Origin: an uncultured Cytophagales bacterium
Lineage (GTDB): Bacteria > Bacteroidota > Bacteroidia > Cytophagales > 172606-1
Direction of reading: 5' to 3'
Length of the DNA: 59,332 nt
Assembly: GCA_902805615.1 (NCBI GenBank)
Contig: CADCTQ010000479.1
Span: 1 to 59,332, forward strand
The notes under the pieces are model-generated. The model saw only the letters and a program-made list of their open reading frames with translations. It did no database searches and had not been told where the DNA came from. The position numbers and the translations under genes are program-made. Numbering within the stretch: the stretch's first letter is position 1; each line of letters starts with the position of its first letter. This document shows, in pieces, positions 8,502 to 17,635 of the stretch.

Positions 8502-9797
8502 ATGAACCGCCGTGAATTCGTGAAGGCTTCCGCCGCCAGCACCGCTTTTTCCGCCCTGCCACTGCTGCCGGCACTGGGCCGCGCCGCCAGGTACCGCACG
8601 GCCCTGGTGGGCACGGGCTGGTGGGGCATGAACATCCTGCGCGAAGCCGTGCAGGCCGGCGAATCCAAGGTGGTGGCCCTGTGCGACGTGGACCGCAACT
8701 TCCTGGAACCGGCCGCCGCCGAGGTGACCAAACTCAACGGCGACAAGGCCAAGCTGTACGGCGACTACCGCGAAATGCTGGCGAAAGAAAAGCCCGAAAT
8801 CGTGATCGTGGCCACGCCCGACCACTGGCACCCCCTGATTACCATTGCCGCCGTGGAGGCCGGGGCCCACGTGTACGTCGAAAAGCCCGTCAGCCACACC
8901 ATCCAGGAGGGCCGGGCCATGGTGAATGCCGCCCGCAGGCACGGACGCATGGTGCAGGTGGGTACGCACCGCCGGGTGTCGCCGCACAACGTGTCGGGCA
9001 TGGAGTTCCTGCGGTCGGGCAAGGCCGGCAAGATCGGCATGGTGCGCGCGTTCGTGCACTACGGCGGCGGTGCCGGGGAGGTGACGCCGGACGCGGAGCC
9101 GCCCAAAGGACTCGACTGGGACATGTGGTGCGGCCCGGCGCCCCTGCGGCCGTACAACGCCAAGATTCACCCCAGGGGCTTCCGGCAATACCTCGACTAC
9201 GCCAACGGCATGCTGGGCGACTGGGGCATTCACTGGCTCGACCAAATCCTGTGGTGGAGCGAAGAAAAATACCCCCGGAAGGTGTTCTCCACGGGCGGCC
9301 GGGCAATTCGTACCGACAATACCGACGCCCCCGACCACCAGGTGGTGAGTTACCAGTTCGAAGACTTTACGGTGAGCTGGGAACACCGCCTGTTTGCGGG
9401 CAACAACGCCGAAAAGGGCGAAAACGTGGGGTGCTACTTCTACGGCACCGAGGGCACCTTTCACATGGGCTGGCAGGGCGGCTGGACGTTCTACCCGAGT
9501 GATTCCAAAAAGCAGACCATCGCGCAGCCGGCCAAACTCAACAAGCCCGACGACCAGAACATCCGCCAGCTCTGGGCCGACTTCCTGGCCTCCGTAAAAA
9601 CCAACAAGCTGCCCACGTGCGACATCGAGACCGGGCATCGCTCCACGGCCGCCAGCCTGCTGGGAATGCTTTCCTACAAACTCGGCCGGAGCGTCGAATG
9701 GGACGGCGAGAAGGAAATCATCCATAACGACCCCGAGGCCAACAAGCTCCTCAGCCGCGCCTACCGCGGGGAATGGGAATACCCGAAGTTGGGGTAG
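8502..9797 (+). CDS. Secreted Gfo/Idh/MocA family oxidoreductase
   Basis: 431 aa. A Tat-type start (MNRREFVKASAASTAFSALP) indicates export in folded form. The N-terminal Rossmann fold shows G-x-G-x-x-G as VGTGWWGMN at about 33-41, and the family EKP motif (VYVEKPVSH) near 126-134, followed by the C-terminal alpha/beta dimerisation domain with GGRAIRTDNTDAPDHQ. Members use NAD(P) to oxidise sugars, inositols or their derivatives; Tat-exported Bacteroidota members keep the cofactor in the periplasm. The next gene encodes a lipoprotein sugar dehydrogenase with cytochrome c, so a periplasmic carbohydrate-oxidising role is plausible, though a 320-bp repeat-filled gap separates them. Confidence 0.85.
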   Translation: MNRREFVKASAASTAFSALPLLPALGRAARYRTALVGTGWWGMNILREAVQAGESKVVALCDVDRNFLEPAAAEVTKLNGDKAKLYGDYREMLAKEKPEIVIVATPDHWHPLITIAAVEAGAHVYVEKPVSHTIQEGRAMVNAARRHGRMVQVGTHRRVSPHNVSGMEFLRSGKAGKIGMVRAFVHYGGGAGEVTPDAEPPKGLDWDMWCGPAPLRPYNAKIHPRGFRQYLDYANGMLGDWGIHWLDQILWWSEEKYPRKVFSTGGRAIRTDNTDAPDHQVVSYQFEDFTVSWEHRLFAGNNAEKGENVGCYFYGTEGTFHMGWQGGWTFYPSDSKKQTIAQPAKLNKPDDQNIRQLWADFLASVKTNKLPTCDIETGHRSTAASLLGMLSYKLGRSVEWDGEKEIIHNDPEANKLLSRAYRGEWEYPKLG

Positions 9798-9817
9798 AGA
9801 CGCGATTTATCGCGTCT
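9798..9817 (+). terminator. Terminator-like hairpin after the oxidoreductase
   Basis: AGACGCGATTTATCGCGTCT is a near-perfect palindrome starting directly after the TAG stop, followed by TTCC. The weak T tract makes it only a possible terminator. Confidence 0.4.
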
Positions 9818-9831
9818 TTCCGTTCAAGGAT

Positions 9832-9998
9832 TTACCACGGAGACACGGAGGGCACGGAGCAACACGGAGAAATAAACTGAACCGCAAAGGGCACAATGGA
9901 GACGCAAGGATCGCAAGGCGTACGCGTCTCCTTTGCGCCCTTTGCGTCTCTATTGCGATCCTTGCGGTTAAGTTCCTCCTTTCTCCGTGCCTCTGGGG
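9832..9998. repeat. Second CACGGAG/GCAAGG inverted repeat
   Basis: ACCACGGAGACACGGAGGGC opens the left arm; AACCGCAAAGGGC...GCAAGGCG and its complement form the inner arms; the right outer arm is eroded (CTCCGTGCCTCTGGGG). It matches the element at 6982-7177 and fills most of the 9798-10116 gap, in which I see no gene. Confidence 0.85.
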
Positions 9999-10116
9999 TA
10001 AATACCAGCAACTCCTGATCGTCTCACGAAAACGTTCCAAAATCCTATTTTTTAGGTATTTTGAGGACTCATTTGACCCCCTGGTCCACGGGCGGCCTTT
10101 TTTGCACGTACCACTT

Positions 10117-12954
10117 ATGAATCACCTTTCCTGGAAGAACGCCTTCTTGTTTGCGGCCTTATCCTCCCTGGTCGTGTGCCAGCCCAACCGGCAGTCGGCC
10201 AGTGTACCCCCCACAACAACGGCCCCGGCTTCCGCGACTGCCCCCGCCGACGTGAATCCGTACTACCAAACGGCCAGCCCCAAGCGGCCCGAAGAAAACC
10301 GCTTCATCCGGGCCGTCATTACCGAAGGGCTCAACGAACCGATGGAACTGGCCGTAGCTCCCGACGGCCGCGTGCTGTTCGTGGACCGCACCGGGGCCCT
10401 GCGGCGCTACAACCCGGCCAATAGCGAGGTAAAGCAGATCAACACGCTGCCCGTGGTGGAAGCGGAAGGGAACGGCCTGCTGGGCATCACCCTCGACCCC
10501 AATTTCAGCCGGAACAACTACGTCTACCTTTTCTACACGCCGAAGGGCAAAGGCGGCAAACTGCGCCACCAGGTGTCGCGCTTCACGCTGGGACCCGACA
10601 GCCTCGACTACGCCTCCGAAAAGCCCATCATCGAAATTCCCATTGAAATGGAGTCCAGCGCCCATACGGGCGGCTCCCTCCAGTTCGACGACAAGGGCAA
10701 CCTGTTCATCTCGGTGGGCGACAACACCACTCCCTTCGCCTCCGACGGCTTTGCGCCCATTGACGAACGGGAAGGCCGCCTCGTGTACGACGCCCAGCGG
10801 TCGTCGGGCAACACGCACGACCTGCGGGGTAAAATCCTGCGCATCACCGTGCAGCCCGACGGCACCTACACGGTGCCCGACGGCAACCTGTTCCCCAAAG
10901 ACGGCTCGAAGGGCCGCCCCGAAATCTACGTGATGGGCTGCCGCAACCCCTACCGCATGTCGGTAGACCCCAAGACGGGCTTCGTGTACTGGGGCGAAAT
11001 CGGTCCCGACTCCGGCGTGGACGGCGCGCAGGGGCCCCGCGGCTACGACGAGGTCAACCAGGCCCGCGCGGCCGGCAACTACGGCTGGCCCTACTTCGTG
11101 GGCGACAACAAGCCCTACCTTGATTACAATTTCGCCACCAGGCAGGTCGGCGATACCTTCCGGGTGGCCCGGCCGGTAAACCTCTCGCCCAACAACACCG
11201 GCGCCAAAGAGCTGCCCCCGGCCCAGAAACCGCTGATCTGGTACCCGTACAACAATTCGGCGGACTTTCCCCTGGTGAAAAACGGCGGCCGTTCGGCCAT
11301 GGCCGGCCCCGTGTACCACTTCGACCCGAACCTGAAATCCGACGTGAAGTTCCCGGCCTACTACGACGGCGCCCTGTTCATCTTCGACTGGATGCGCAAC
11401 TGGGTGTTTGCCGTGTTCATGGATGCGCAGGGCAACTACCAGCGCATGGAACGGTTCATGCCGCTCACCCAGATTGACCGGCCGGTAGACATGCAATTCG
11501 GTCCCGAAGGTGCCCTGTACCTGCTGGAATACGGCGAGAAGTACGGCAAAAACAACCCCGACGCGGCCCTGGTGAAGATCACCTTCAACCCCAACAACCG
11601 TCCGCCGGTGGCCCTGGCTACGGCCAGTGACACCCTGGGCGCCGCCCCGCTGCAAGTGAAGCTGTCCGGCCGCCGCTCCTTCGACTTTGATACCGACGAC
11701 CAACTCACGTACGCCTGGCAGATTGCCGGCAAGGACTTCGCCGCCGCTTCGCCCGAAGCCGAATACACCTTCGACCAGCCCGGCGCCTACCGGGCCCGGC
11801 TGACCGTGACCGACCCCAAAGGGCAGCAATCCACGTCCACGGTGACGGTGCGGGTGGGCAATACGCTGCCCAGGGTAGAAGTGCAGGCGGCCCGCAACCG
11901 CACGTTCTACTTCGACAACGACGCGCTCAGCTACCAGGTGGCCGTGCAGGACCCCGAAGACGGCACCCCCGACCCGTCGAAGCTGCAAGTGGCCTTCAGC
12001 TACCTGCCGCAGGGCAAGGACATTCCGGGCATTCTCGTCGGGCACCAGCAAAATGCGGGCGGCAGCGCCTCCAAAAACCGGGGCAAGGAACTCATGGCAA
12101 ACAGCGACTGCCGGAGCTGCCACACGCTGGACCAGCGGACCGTGGGTCCTTCTTTCAAGGAAATTGCCGAACGCTACGCCCAGAAACGGCCCGTGACCGA
12201 ACTCGCCAACAAGATCATCAAGGGGGGTGGCGGCGCCTGGGGCGAACACGCCATGAGTGCCCACCCGCAGCTTTCGGTGGCCGATGCGGCCGAAATGGTG
12301 AATTACATCCTCATGCTGAACGAAGAAGAACAGACGGTGACCGGCCTGCCCGCCAGCAAGACCATTCCCCTCAAGAGCCACGTGGGCAAGAAAGAGCCGG
12401 GCACGTACATCCTCACGGCGTCCTACACCGACAAGGGCGGCCAGGTGATCGGTCCGCTCACCAACCAGACCATGCTGGTGCTCCGCGCCGCGAAAGTGCA
12501 GGCCGAAGAAGCCGATTCCCTCCACGAGGGGCAGGTGTACTCGGGGGACAAGGGTTCGGTGGTGGGCAGCGTGCAGCACGGCAGCTACCTCCTCTTCCGC
12601 GGGATTGACCTGACGGGCATTGCGCAACTCACCTACCGGGTGTCGGCCAGGGACAACAGCGGCACCGTTTCGCTGCACCTCGACGCCCCGGACGGCCCGG
12701 TGGTCAGTACCCTGCCGTTCCCCAAAACCGGCAAGTGGGAAAACCTGGTTGAACTCGCGGCGCCGCTGCAAGCCACCACCGGCCCGCACGACCTGTATTT
12801 CATCATTACCCAAGCCGAGCAGCCCAACAACGACCTCCTCAACCTCGACTGGATCAAATTCGAGACGGTGAGCCCGGCCAAGTCAGCCGGGCAGGCAGCG
12901 GGTGGCAAGCCGGTGATGAAGAAGACGGGCAGTAAAGGCGGCGGCGGATTCTGA
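10117..12954 (+). CDS. PQQ-type sugar dehydrogenase / PKD / cytochrome c / CBM lipoprotein
   Basis: 945 aa. The ATG at 10117 gives a lipoprotein signal (SSLVVCQPN, lipid-attached Cys near residue 22). Domain order inferred from motifs: a six-bladed glucose/sorbosone-dehydrogenase propeller, about 55-490 (HTGGSLQFDDKGNLFISVGD, GNYGWPYFVGDN, LLEYGEKYG); a PKD/Ig domain, about 500-590 (SFDFDTDDQLTYAW); a cytochrome c with CRSCH haem motif at 665-669 and a distal Met in the following helix (HAMSAHPQLS); and a C-terminal carbohydrate-binding-like beta-sandwich, about 795-925. Such fusions oxidise sugars at the cell surface and pass electrons to the attached haem. The C-terminal Lys/Gly-rich tail is unexplained. 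ThuA-type glycan genes often carry the same set of domains. Confidence 0.85.
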   Translation: MNHLSWKNAFLFAALSSLVVCQPNRQSASVPPTTTAPASATAPADVNPYYQTASPKRPEENRFIRAVITEGLNEPMELAVAPDGRVLFVDRTGALRRYNPANSEVKQINTLPVVEAEGNGLLGITLDPNFSRNNYVYLFYTPKGKGGKLRHQVSRFTLGPDSLDYASEKPIIEIPIEMESSAHTGGSLQFDDKGNLFISVGDNTTPFASDGFAPIDEREGRLVYDAQRSSGNTHDLRGKILRITVQPDGTYTVPDGNLFPKDGSKGRPEIYVMGCRNPYRMSVDPKTGFVYWGEIGPDSGVDGAQGPRGYDEVNQARAAGNYGWPYFVGDNKPYLDYNFATRQVGDTFRVARPVNLSPNNTGAKELPPAQKPLIWYPYNNSADFPLVKNGGRSAMAGPVYHFDPNLKSDVKFPAYYDGALFIFDWMRNWVFAVFMDAQGNYQRMERFMPLTQIDRPVDMQFGPEGALYLLEYGEKYGKNNPDAALVKITFNPNNRPPVALATASDTLGAAPLQVKLSGRRSFDFDTDDQLTYAWQIAGKDFAAASPEAEYTFDQPGAYRARLTVTDPKGQQSTSTVTVRVGNTLPRVEVQAARNRTFYFDNDALSYQVAVQDPEDGTPDPSKLQVAFSYLPQGKDIPGILVGHQQNAGGSASKNRGKELMANSDCRSCHTLDQRTVGPSFKEIAERYAQKRPVTELANKIIKGGGGAWGEHAMSAHPQLSVADAAEMVNYILMLNEEEQTVTGLPASKTIPLKSHVGKKEPGTYILTASYTDKGGQVIGPLTNQTMLVLRAAKVQAEEADSLHEGQVYSGDKGSVVGSVQHGSYLLFRGIDLTGIAQLTYRVSARDNSGTVSLHLDAPDGPVVSTLPFPKTGKWENLVELAAPLQATTGPHDLYFIITQAEQPNNDLLNLDWIKFETVSPAKSAGQAAGGKPVMKKTGSKGGGGF

Positions 12955-13046
12955 GGAATCAATGAATTGACAATGGAGGTACGGGTATCCCCCGGCGTTT
13001 GGTCGTACACGCCGGTTGCCGGAGTGGTCACATCAGCTTTAAACGG

Positions 13047-13136
13047 ATGAAAGTCGTCTTTTGCAATAACTTTTTGGTGCCAAACCAGCCGGATGAAGAT
13101 TTCAAGACCTCGTGCGGCTTAGCACGTGCTTTGTAA
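13047..13136 (+). pseudogene. Possible 5' remnant of an ATP-grasp (DUF4343-like) gene
   Basis: A 29-codon frame begins MKVVFCNNFLVPNQPDEDFK and stops at 13136. The wording resembles the N-terminus of ATP-grasp proteins of the DUF4343 type as I recall them (I/V-F-C-x-N-x-x-x-x-x-QPDE-D), but the rest of such a gene is missing. It marks the left edge of a lower-GC stretch. It may equally be a chance short frame. Confidence 0.3.
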
Positions 13137-13151
13137 TAAAAGAACTGTCGC

Positions 13152-13895
13152 TTGGAAGCACTCTTGAAGTTTTTGGTGATTGGATACCTGATCTACAGGA
13201 TTGGGCAGTTGGTGCTGTGGCCCTTACTGAAAAGAACCCTTGGAAACCAGAAGCGGTCAAAAAAAAGTGCATTGCTCCATCAGCAAACACCGCCGGAAAA
13301 GAGCCATGCTCCCGCAGTTGCTCCGGCCAGGGCCGCTCAAATCATTCAAATGCTGGAAAAGTCGGGGTACTTCATGTACGTTGAACCAGCACTGATTGAC
13401 CAGGTAAAGAAAGGAACAGAAGCGCAACTGATGCAGTACGGCCAGGTGGGCTATGAAGAGTACGATCCGCAGGCGCAAAAATACATTGGGGATTGCCGGT
13501 ACTTTGGTTATGGCGACGCCGAAGAGTTGTACGAGTGGGGAGGCTTCGAATATTTTTTTACCAGGGTACGGCCAACGCTGGAGAAGATGGGGGTAAAGCT
13601 GGAGCAAGTTGTATTCCCGGAGGAAGTTGGGAAGAACCAGTTGGTGGTGATCAACGGGCTTTCCTACATTTTGTATGATGAAGCAGATGCTCAATCATGG
13701 CAGTCTGGGTGGGGTGTAGCCGTAGAACGGTTTATTGACATTGCCAATGACGTACTGAAAAGACAGGACCAAGGCGAAAAACTGTATGATGTACCGGTTG
13801 GTGGCGTTATTTTTCTAACCCAAGCCCTTTACCAATATTTGAGAGGATTGGATTTGGACGAAGCGTACAAGCCGCGTGAGTTGCCGGAAAGATAA
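13152..13895 (+). CDS. Unrecognised membrane-anchored protein
   Basis: 247 aa from a TTG start; TTG at 13164 or 13173 and GTG at 13176 in the same frame are alternatives, so the start is uncertain. A hydrophobic segment at about residues 4-24 is followed by a basic stretch and a soluble domain rich in Tyr, Glu and Gly (GYEEYDPQAQKYIGDCRYFGYGDAEELYEWGGFEYFF). I do not recognise the family. Base composition is visibly lower in GC than the neighbouring conserved genes, as for the next two genes, suggesting shared transfer. The size and mix resemble immunity-type proteins of polymorphic toxin loci, but no toxin gene is present here. Confidence 0.6.
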   Translation: MEALLKFLVIGYLIYRIGQLVLWPLLKRTLGNQKRSKKSALLHQQTPPEKSHAPAVAPARAAQIIQMLEKSGYFMYVEPALIDQVKKGTEAQLMQYGQVGYEEYDPQAQKYIGDCRYFGYGDAEELYEWGGFEYFFTRVRPTLEKMGVKLEQVVFPEEVGKNQLVVINGLSYILYDEADAQSWQSGWGVAVERFIDIANDVLKRQDQGEKLYDVPVGGVIFLTQALYQYLRGLDLDEAYKPRELPER

Positions 13896-13939
13896 AAAAA
13901 GAGTGACCAAGCTTTAACGCATAAGCAGCTCACGGAAGA

Positions 13940-14350
13940 ATGATGAAATTGTACCTGGACATTGACGGCGTTTTGCTGACGAAGCGAAATACGAAAGCAG
14001 CCGATTCTGGTGCCCCCTTTATTGACTTCGTCACCCGGCGGTTCAATTGCTACTGGCTGACCACGCATTGCAAAGGAAATGCCGAGACGGCGGTACGCTA
14101 CTTGTCCCAATACTACGACCCCGGCAGTATTGCCAGACTTGAAAAAGTTAAAGCAACCGACTGGCAGACTTTGAAGACCGGAGGAATTGATTTTTCGTCC
14201 GGCTTCTACTGGTTGGATGATGCGCCGTTCGAAAGTGAGAAAGAGCAGTTAAAGCGGAACGGCGCATCAGAACGGCTGCTTATCGTTGATCTGAATCGGG
14301 AAAACGAATTGCAAAGGATAACAGACCAATTGTTAACAATACTACGGTAG
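13940..14350 (+). CDS. HAD-like hydrolase
   Basis: 136 aa. The N-terminus MMKLYLDIDGVLL carries the HAD motif I D-x-D (Asp7, Asp9 with D-G-V), and YWLTTHC supplies the motif II Thr pair; FYWLDDAPF near 92-100 gives the acidic motif IV. The size and the WLTTH.KG signature fit short HAD proteins (the HAD-in-Swiss-army-knife RNA-repair type), which are phosphatases or phosphotransferases of unknown substrate. It lies 44 bp after the preceding gene, inside the lower-GC island. Confidence 0.7.
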   Translation: MMKLYLDIDGVLLTKRNTKAADSGAPFIDFVTRRFNCYWLTTHCKGNAETAVRYLSQYYDPGSIARLEKVKATDWQTLKTGGIDFSSGFYWLDDAPFESEKEQLKRNGASERLLIVDLNRENELQRITDQLLTILR

Positions 14351-14380
14351 AACGACCATTGGAAGCTAAATCAACGAGGT

Positions 14381-14638
14381 ATGAATCAATGGCCCATCGT
14401 GAAAGAGGCATTTGAAGAGGTTGTTTCAATCATTGCCGGCTTACTGGGCGTCATATTCGTGCTGGTTTCCTCTGTGTTCATATTGTGCTACTTCATTGCC
14501 CTGGCCGAAAAGACCAGAAGGCCCGAATTCAAGAATCTGGATACCGGCGGGTTTATACTCCTGGGTTTGGTTGTGCTTGGCCTCGGGATGGGTAATTACT
14601 GCATCGTCCAAAAGTTGATCAGGAGAATGAGGAGTTGA
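14381..14638 (+). CDS. Small two-helix membrane protein
   Basis: 85 aa with two hydrophobic helices (about 16-42 and 57-76) and a basic C-terminus (KLIRRMRS). No family recognised. It follows the HAD-like gene by 30 bp and precedes the next gene by 45 bp, consistent with a small operon in the lower-GC island. Confidence 0.6.
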   Translation: MNQWPIVKEAFEEVVSIIAGLLGVIFVLVSSVFILCYFIALAEKTRRPEFKNLDTGGFILLGLVVLGLGMGNYCIVQKLIRRMRS

Positions 14639-14683
14639 TCCTGCCGGAATCGGGTCGCTAATAATAGAAGAAAGACATTCCAA

Positions 14684-15952
14684 GTGAGCCTTACGCTGAG
14701 AATCATCATCAGTACAATACTTGCGCTGATACTCAGTGGCGTTGTCTACCTCAATTATGCGTTGTATTACCAGCCCCGTTTCGGTCTCGTAGGCGGTGCC
14801 CTTGTAAATACAGACCTGCTCCACCAACTGCGCCATTTGAAAAAGCAGGTTCACGCCGGTGCCGCCGACGAAATGCAGCAGATGTACCCGGAGGGATTCG
14901 TATTCCTGAACGCCCTGTACGGCCTGGCCTGGATTGACCTGGCCCGTGGGATTTCCCGGGAATCAGCCCTGTTTGATGAAGCCTATCGGGAAACGAATTG
15001 GGCCATTGAGCAGATTAGTTCCACCAAAGCCAAAGCTACCTTCTCCGCCGGCATGACCCCGGAATACGGAGCCTTTTACAACGGCTGGTCGGGTTACCTG
15101 TTGGGCAAAAGCATGTTGCTGGCAGCGCCGGACCGGCACAAAATGCAATCAATTGCCTTTTGGTTCACCTGCGAACGGATTGCGGAGGCATTGGCGCAAA
15201 GTGAAAGTCCCCACCTGTCATCCTACCCCGGGGCTGCCTGGCCCGCCGATGGTGTGCTCTGCGTAGCCACCCTGGCCTTGTACGACCGCATTCATCCCCC
15301 GAAGTACCAGCAGCTGATCAGGCGATGGTTGCAGACGACCAAGGCAAACGTAGATTCGCTCGGCCTGATTCCGCACGAGGTGGATGCGCACGATGGCACG
15401 CCACTCGTGCCGGCGAGAGGGTCTTCCCAAAGCCTGATTTTAGCGATTCTGCCCGAAATAGATTCGGCGTTCGCCCGGCAGCAGTTTGCCCGGTATAAAA
15501 CGCACTTCGTAGACTACCGCCTGGGCCTGCCGGGCGTCCGGGAGTTTCCGAAGGGCGTGATAGGATTTGCCGACGTAGATTCCGGCCCGGTGCTGTTCCA
15601 GATCGGCGGGGCGGCCTCCATCGTCGGGCGCCGAACGATGCAGCAGTACGGGGAAACGACCCTGGCCGTCGGCTTGCGCAACAGCATCGAAGCCTTCGGC
15701 ATCCCTTGGACCCGGAACGGGCAGAAAGCGTATTTAGGCGGCGCTTTGCCCATTGCCGACGCCTTCATTGCCTGGAGCAACGGGCTGGAAACAACCGCTG
15801 CAACAACGAGTAAATGGCAATGGCGCAGTAGATTCCAGCTTTGGTCTTTGCTTATTGTGTCGGCCGTGCTGTTGGTACTCGTGCGGATTTGGCCAAGACC
15901 AAAGCAAAAAGCGAAGGGGATGGTTACTGACCATCCCCCGGAACATAATTGA
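14684..15952 (+). CDS. Membrane-bound protein with probable alpha/alpha toroid domain
   Basis: 422 aa from a GTG start. It has a signal anchor (about 5-26) and a C-terminal membrane helix (about 382-402), with a long helical soluble region between. Motifs such as GLAWIDLARGIS, AAWPADGVLCVATLALYDRI and GFADVDSGPVLFQIGGAAS recall (alpha/alpha)6 barrels of the linalool dehydratase/isomerase-like or glycosidase-like type, but I cannot assign a family. GC rises through this gene towards the window average, so it may mark the end of the acquired stretch. Near its 3' end a GGGGATGG/CCATCCCC hairpin (15916-15938) lies in the coding sequence. Confidence 0.65.
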   Translation: MSLTLRIIISTILALILSGVVYLNYALYYQPRFGLVGGALVNTDLLHQLRHLKKQVHAGAADEMQQMYPEGFVFLNALYGLAWIDLARGISRESALFDEAYRETNWAIEQISSTKAKATFSAGMTPEYGAFYNGWSGYLLGKSMLLAAPDRHKMQSIAFWFTCERIAEALAQSESPHLSSYPGAAWPADGVLCVATLALYDRIHPPKYQQLIRRWLQTTKANVDSLGLIPHEVDAHDGTPLVPARGSSQSLILAILPEIDSAFARQQFARYKTHFVDYRLGLPGVREFPKGVIGFADVDSGPVLFQIGGAASIVGRRTMQQYGETTLAVGLRNSIEAFGIPWTRNGQKAYLGGALPIADAFIAWSNGLETTAATTSKWQWRSRFQLWSLLIVSAVLLVLVRIWPRPKQKAKGMVTDHPPEHN

Positions 15953-15976
15953 CCTGACCAGCCGATCAACCCCGCC

Positions 15977-16468
15977 TCACCGTTTCTTTTTCCGCGTCAC
16001 CAGGGCCACCAGCGCCGTGGCAACCAGTACCGTCGTGGCTACCTTGGTCACGAGCCCCTTGGGGTTGTGCTTCCACTCGGCCTTCCAGCCCTTTTCGGCG
16101 AAGATGTTGGGCACGTGTCCGTGGCGGATGTCGTCAATCACGCCTTCCACCACGTTGACGCGGTCGGCCAGCAGCAGTGGAATCCAGTGGCCCCAACTGC
16201 CTTCGCTGTACTTGAAGGCGTACCGGCGGATCATGCCGCTCAGGCCCGAGGGCGGCGTAGACGTGCCGAACACGGCCGTCAGGTTGGGCCGTTCGTTGGA
16301 CTGGAGCACCTCCACGGTTTCTGCCTGTAACGTCGGCCGTTCCCAGGAGTAGCCCGTCTGCTCGTCGTCGGTGCGGTGCGGCTTCATGGGGTAGGTGGGG
16401 TCGTTTTTCGGGTCGGCGTCAATGCCCCAGCCTTTGATGTGCGAAAAGTCTTTTCCGGTGTTGTTCAT
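15977..16468 (-). CDS. Conserved Bacteroidota protein paired with alcohol dehydrogenase
   Basis: 163 aa. The first two thirds is soluble (MNNTGKDFSHIKGWGIDADP...), with the phrase FGTSTPPSGLSGMIRRYAFKYSE and GHWIPLLLADRVNVVEG, and a C-terminal hydrophobic helix (about 138-158) ends in RKKKR, a tail-anchor layout. I recall close relatives in many Bacteroidota next to Zn alcohol dehydrogenases. No function is known. It starts 12 bp after the dehydrogenase stop, so the two are co-transcribed. Confidence 0.7.
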   Translation of the reverse strand: MNNTGKDFSHIKGWGIDADPKNDPTYPMKPHRTDDEQTGYSWERPTLQAETVEVLQSNERPNLTAVFGTSTPPSGLSGMIRRYAFKYSEGSWGHWIPLLLADRVNVVEGVIDDIRHGHVPNIFAEKGWKAEWKHNPKGLVTKVATTVLVATALVALVTRKKKR

Positions 16469-16480
16469 GGGAATAATGGG

Positions 16481-17635
16481 TTAGCCCCGCGCGGACGGCG
16501 GCAGGAGCACGGGTTTAATGCAGTTGTCGAGTTTTTCGGAGAAAATGTGGTAGGCGTCGGCGACGTCTTCGAGCGGCACCCGGTGCGTGATCATCGCCTT
16601 GGGGTTGAGCACGCCGTTCTGCACGTGTTCGATCAGCCGGGGCAGCAGGCGTTTCACCCCAGTCTGGTTGGCCCGGATGGTGAGGCCCTTGTTGACCACG
16701 TTGCCGATGGGCACGAGGTTGGCCGTCGGGCCGTACACCCCCACAATGGAGATGATGCCCCCTTTTTTGACCGAGTTGATGGCCCACTGGAGCGCCGTGG
16801 CCGAACCCGCCTGGATCAGCAGCTTGCGGCCCGTAATGGTTTGCAGGGCGCTGCCTTCCGCTTCCGCTCCCACGGCGTCAATGCACACGTCGGCGCCCAT
16901 CCAGTCGGTGGTTTTCTTGAGGAACAACACCGGGTCGTCCATCTCCTTGAAGTTGTAGGCTTCGCACTGCGCGTAGTTGCGCACGAACTCCAGGCGGTAC
17001 TCTACGTGGTCGAGCACGATCACGCGGCCCGCGCCGAAGAGCCAGGCCGACTTGGCGGCAATGATGCCCACCGGGCCGGCGCCGAACACCACCACCGTGT
17101 CGCCGGGCTGGATGCCGCCCATTTCGGCCGCCTGGTAGCCCGTGGGCACTACGTCCGTGAGCAGCACCGCGTCGTCGGGGTCCATGCCGGGCGGAATCAC
17201 CGTGGGGCTCACGTCGGCGTAGGGTACCCGCACGTACTCGGCCTGGCCGCCGTCGTAGCCGCCCGCCGTGTGCGAGTAGCCGAAAATGGCGCCTACCGCC
17301 GTGGCCTGCGGGTTTGATTCGTGGCAGTTGCCGAAGAGGCCCTGCTTGCAGAAGTGACACTTGCCGCAGGCGATGTTAAAGGGCACCAGCACGTGGTCGC
17401 CCACCTTCAGCTTCTGAACCTCCGGGCCGATCTCCTCCACGATGCCCGTGAACTCGTGCCCGAACGTCATGCCTACGCGGGTATCGGGTACGTTGCCATT
17501 GTAGAGGTGCAGGTCCGACCCGCAGATGCAAGAGCGGGTCACCCGCACAATGGCGTCCTGCGGATGGAGAATCTGGGGATGAGGCTTGTGGTCAATGCGG
17601 ACCCGTCCCGGCCCCCGGTAGTTCATAGCTAGCAT
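16481..17635 (-). CDS. Zinc-dependent alcohol dehydrogenase (MDR family)
   Basis: 384 aa; ATG at 17626 (MNYRGPGRVRIDHKP) is an alternative start. Medium-chain dehydrogenase features are complete: catalytic zinc ligands in SCICGSDLHLYNG and GHEFTGIVEEIG, the four-Cys structural zinc loop CGKCHFCKQGLFGNC, and the nucleotide-binding GAGPVGIIAAKSAW. The sequence is of the formaldehyde/glutathione-independent dehydrogenase-like branch often annotated as zinc-dependent alcohol dehydrogenase. It reduces or oxidises alcohol/aldehyde substrates with NAD(P). It heads a two-gene operon with the tail-anchored protein at 15977-16468. Confidence 0.9.
   Translation of the reverse strand: MLAMNYRGPGRVRIDHKPHPQILHPQDAIVRVTRSCICGSDLHLYNGNVPDTRVGMTFGHEFTGIVEEIGPEVQKLKVGDHVLVPFNIACGKCHFCKQGLFGNCHESNPQATAVGAIFGYSHTAGGYDGGQAEYVRVPYADVSPTVIPPGMDPDDAVLLTDVVPTGYQAAEMGGIQPGDTVVVFGAGPVGIIAAKSAWLFGAGRVIVLDHVEYRLEFVRNYAQCEAYNFKEMDDPVLFLKKTTDWMGADVCIDAVGAEAEGSALQTITGRKLLIQAGSATALQWAINSVKKGGIISIVGVYGPTANLVPIGNVVNKGLTIRANQTGVKRLLPRLIEHVQNGVLNPKAMITHRVPLEDVADAYHIFSEKLDNCIKPVLLPPSARG

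Noticed and set aside
10159-12813. An 884-codon minus-strand frame opposite the sugar dehydrogenase
   Set aside because: Antisense to a clear multi-domain protein; composition is typical of a shadow frame.
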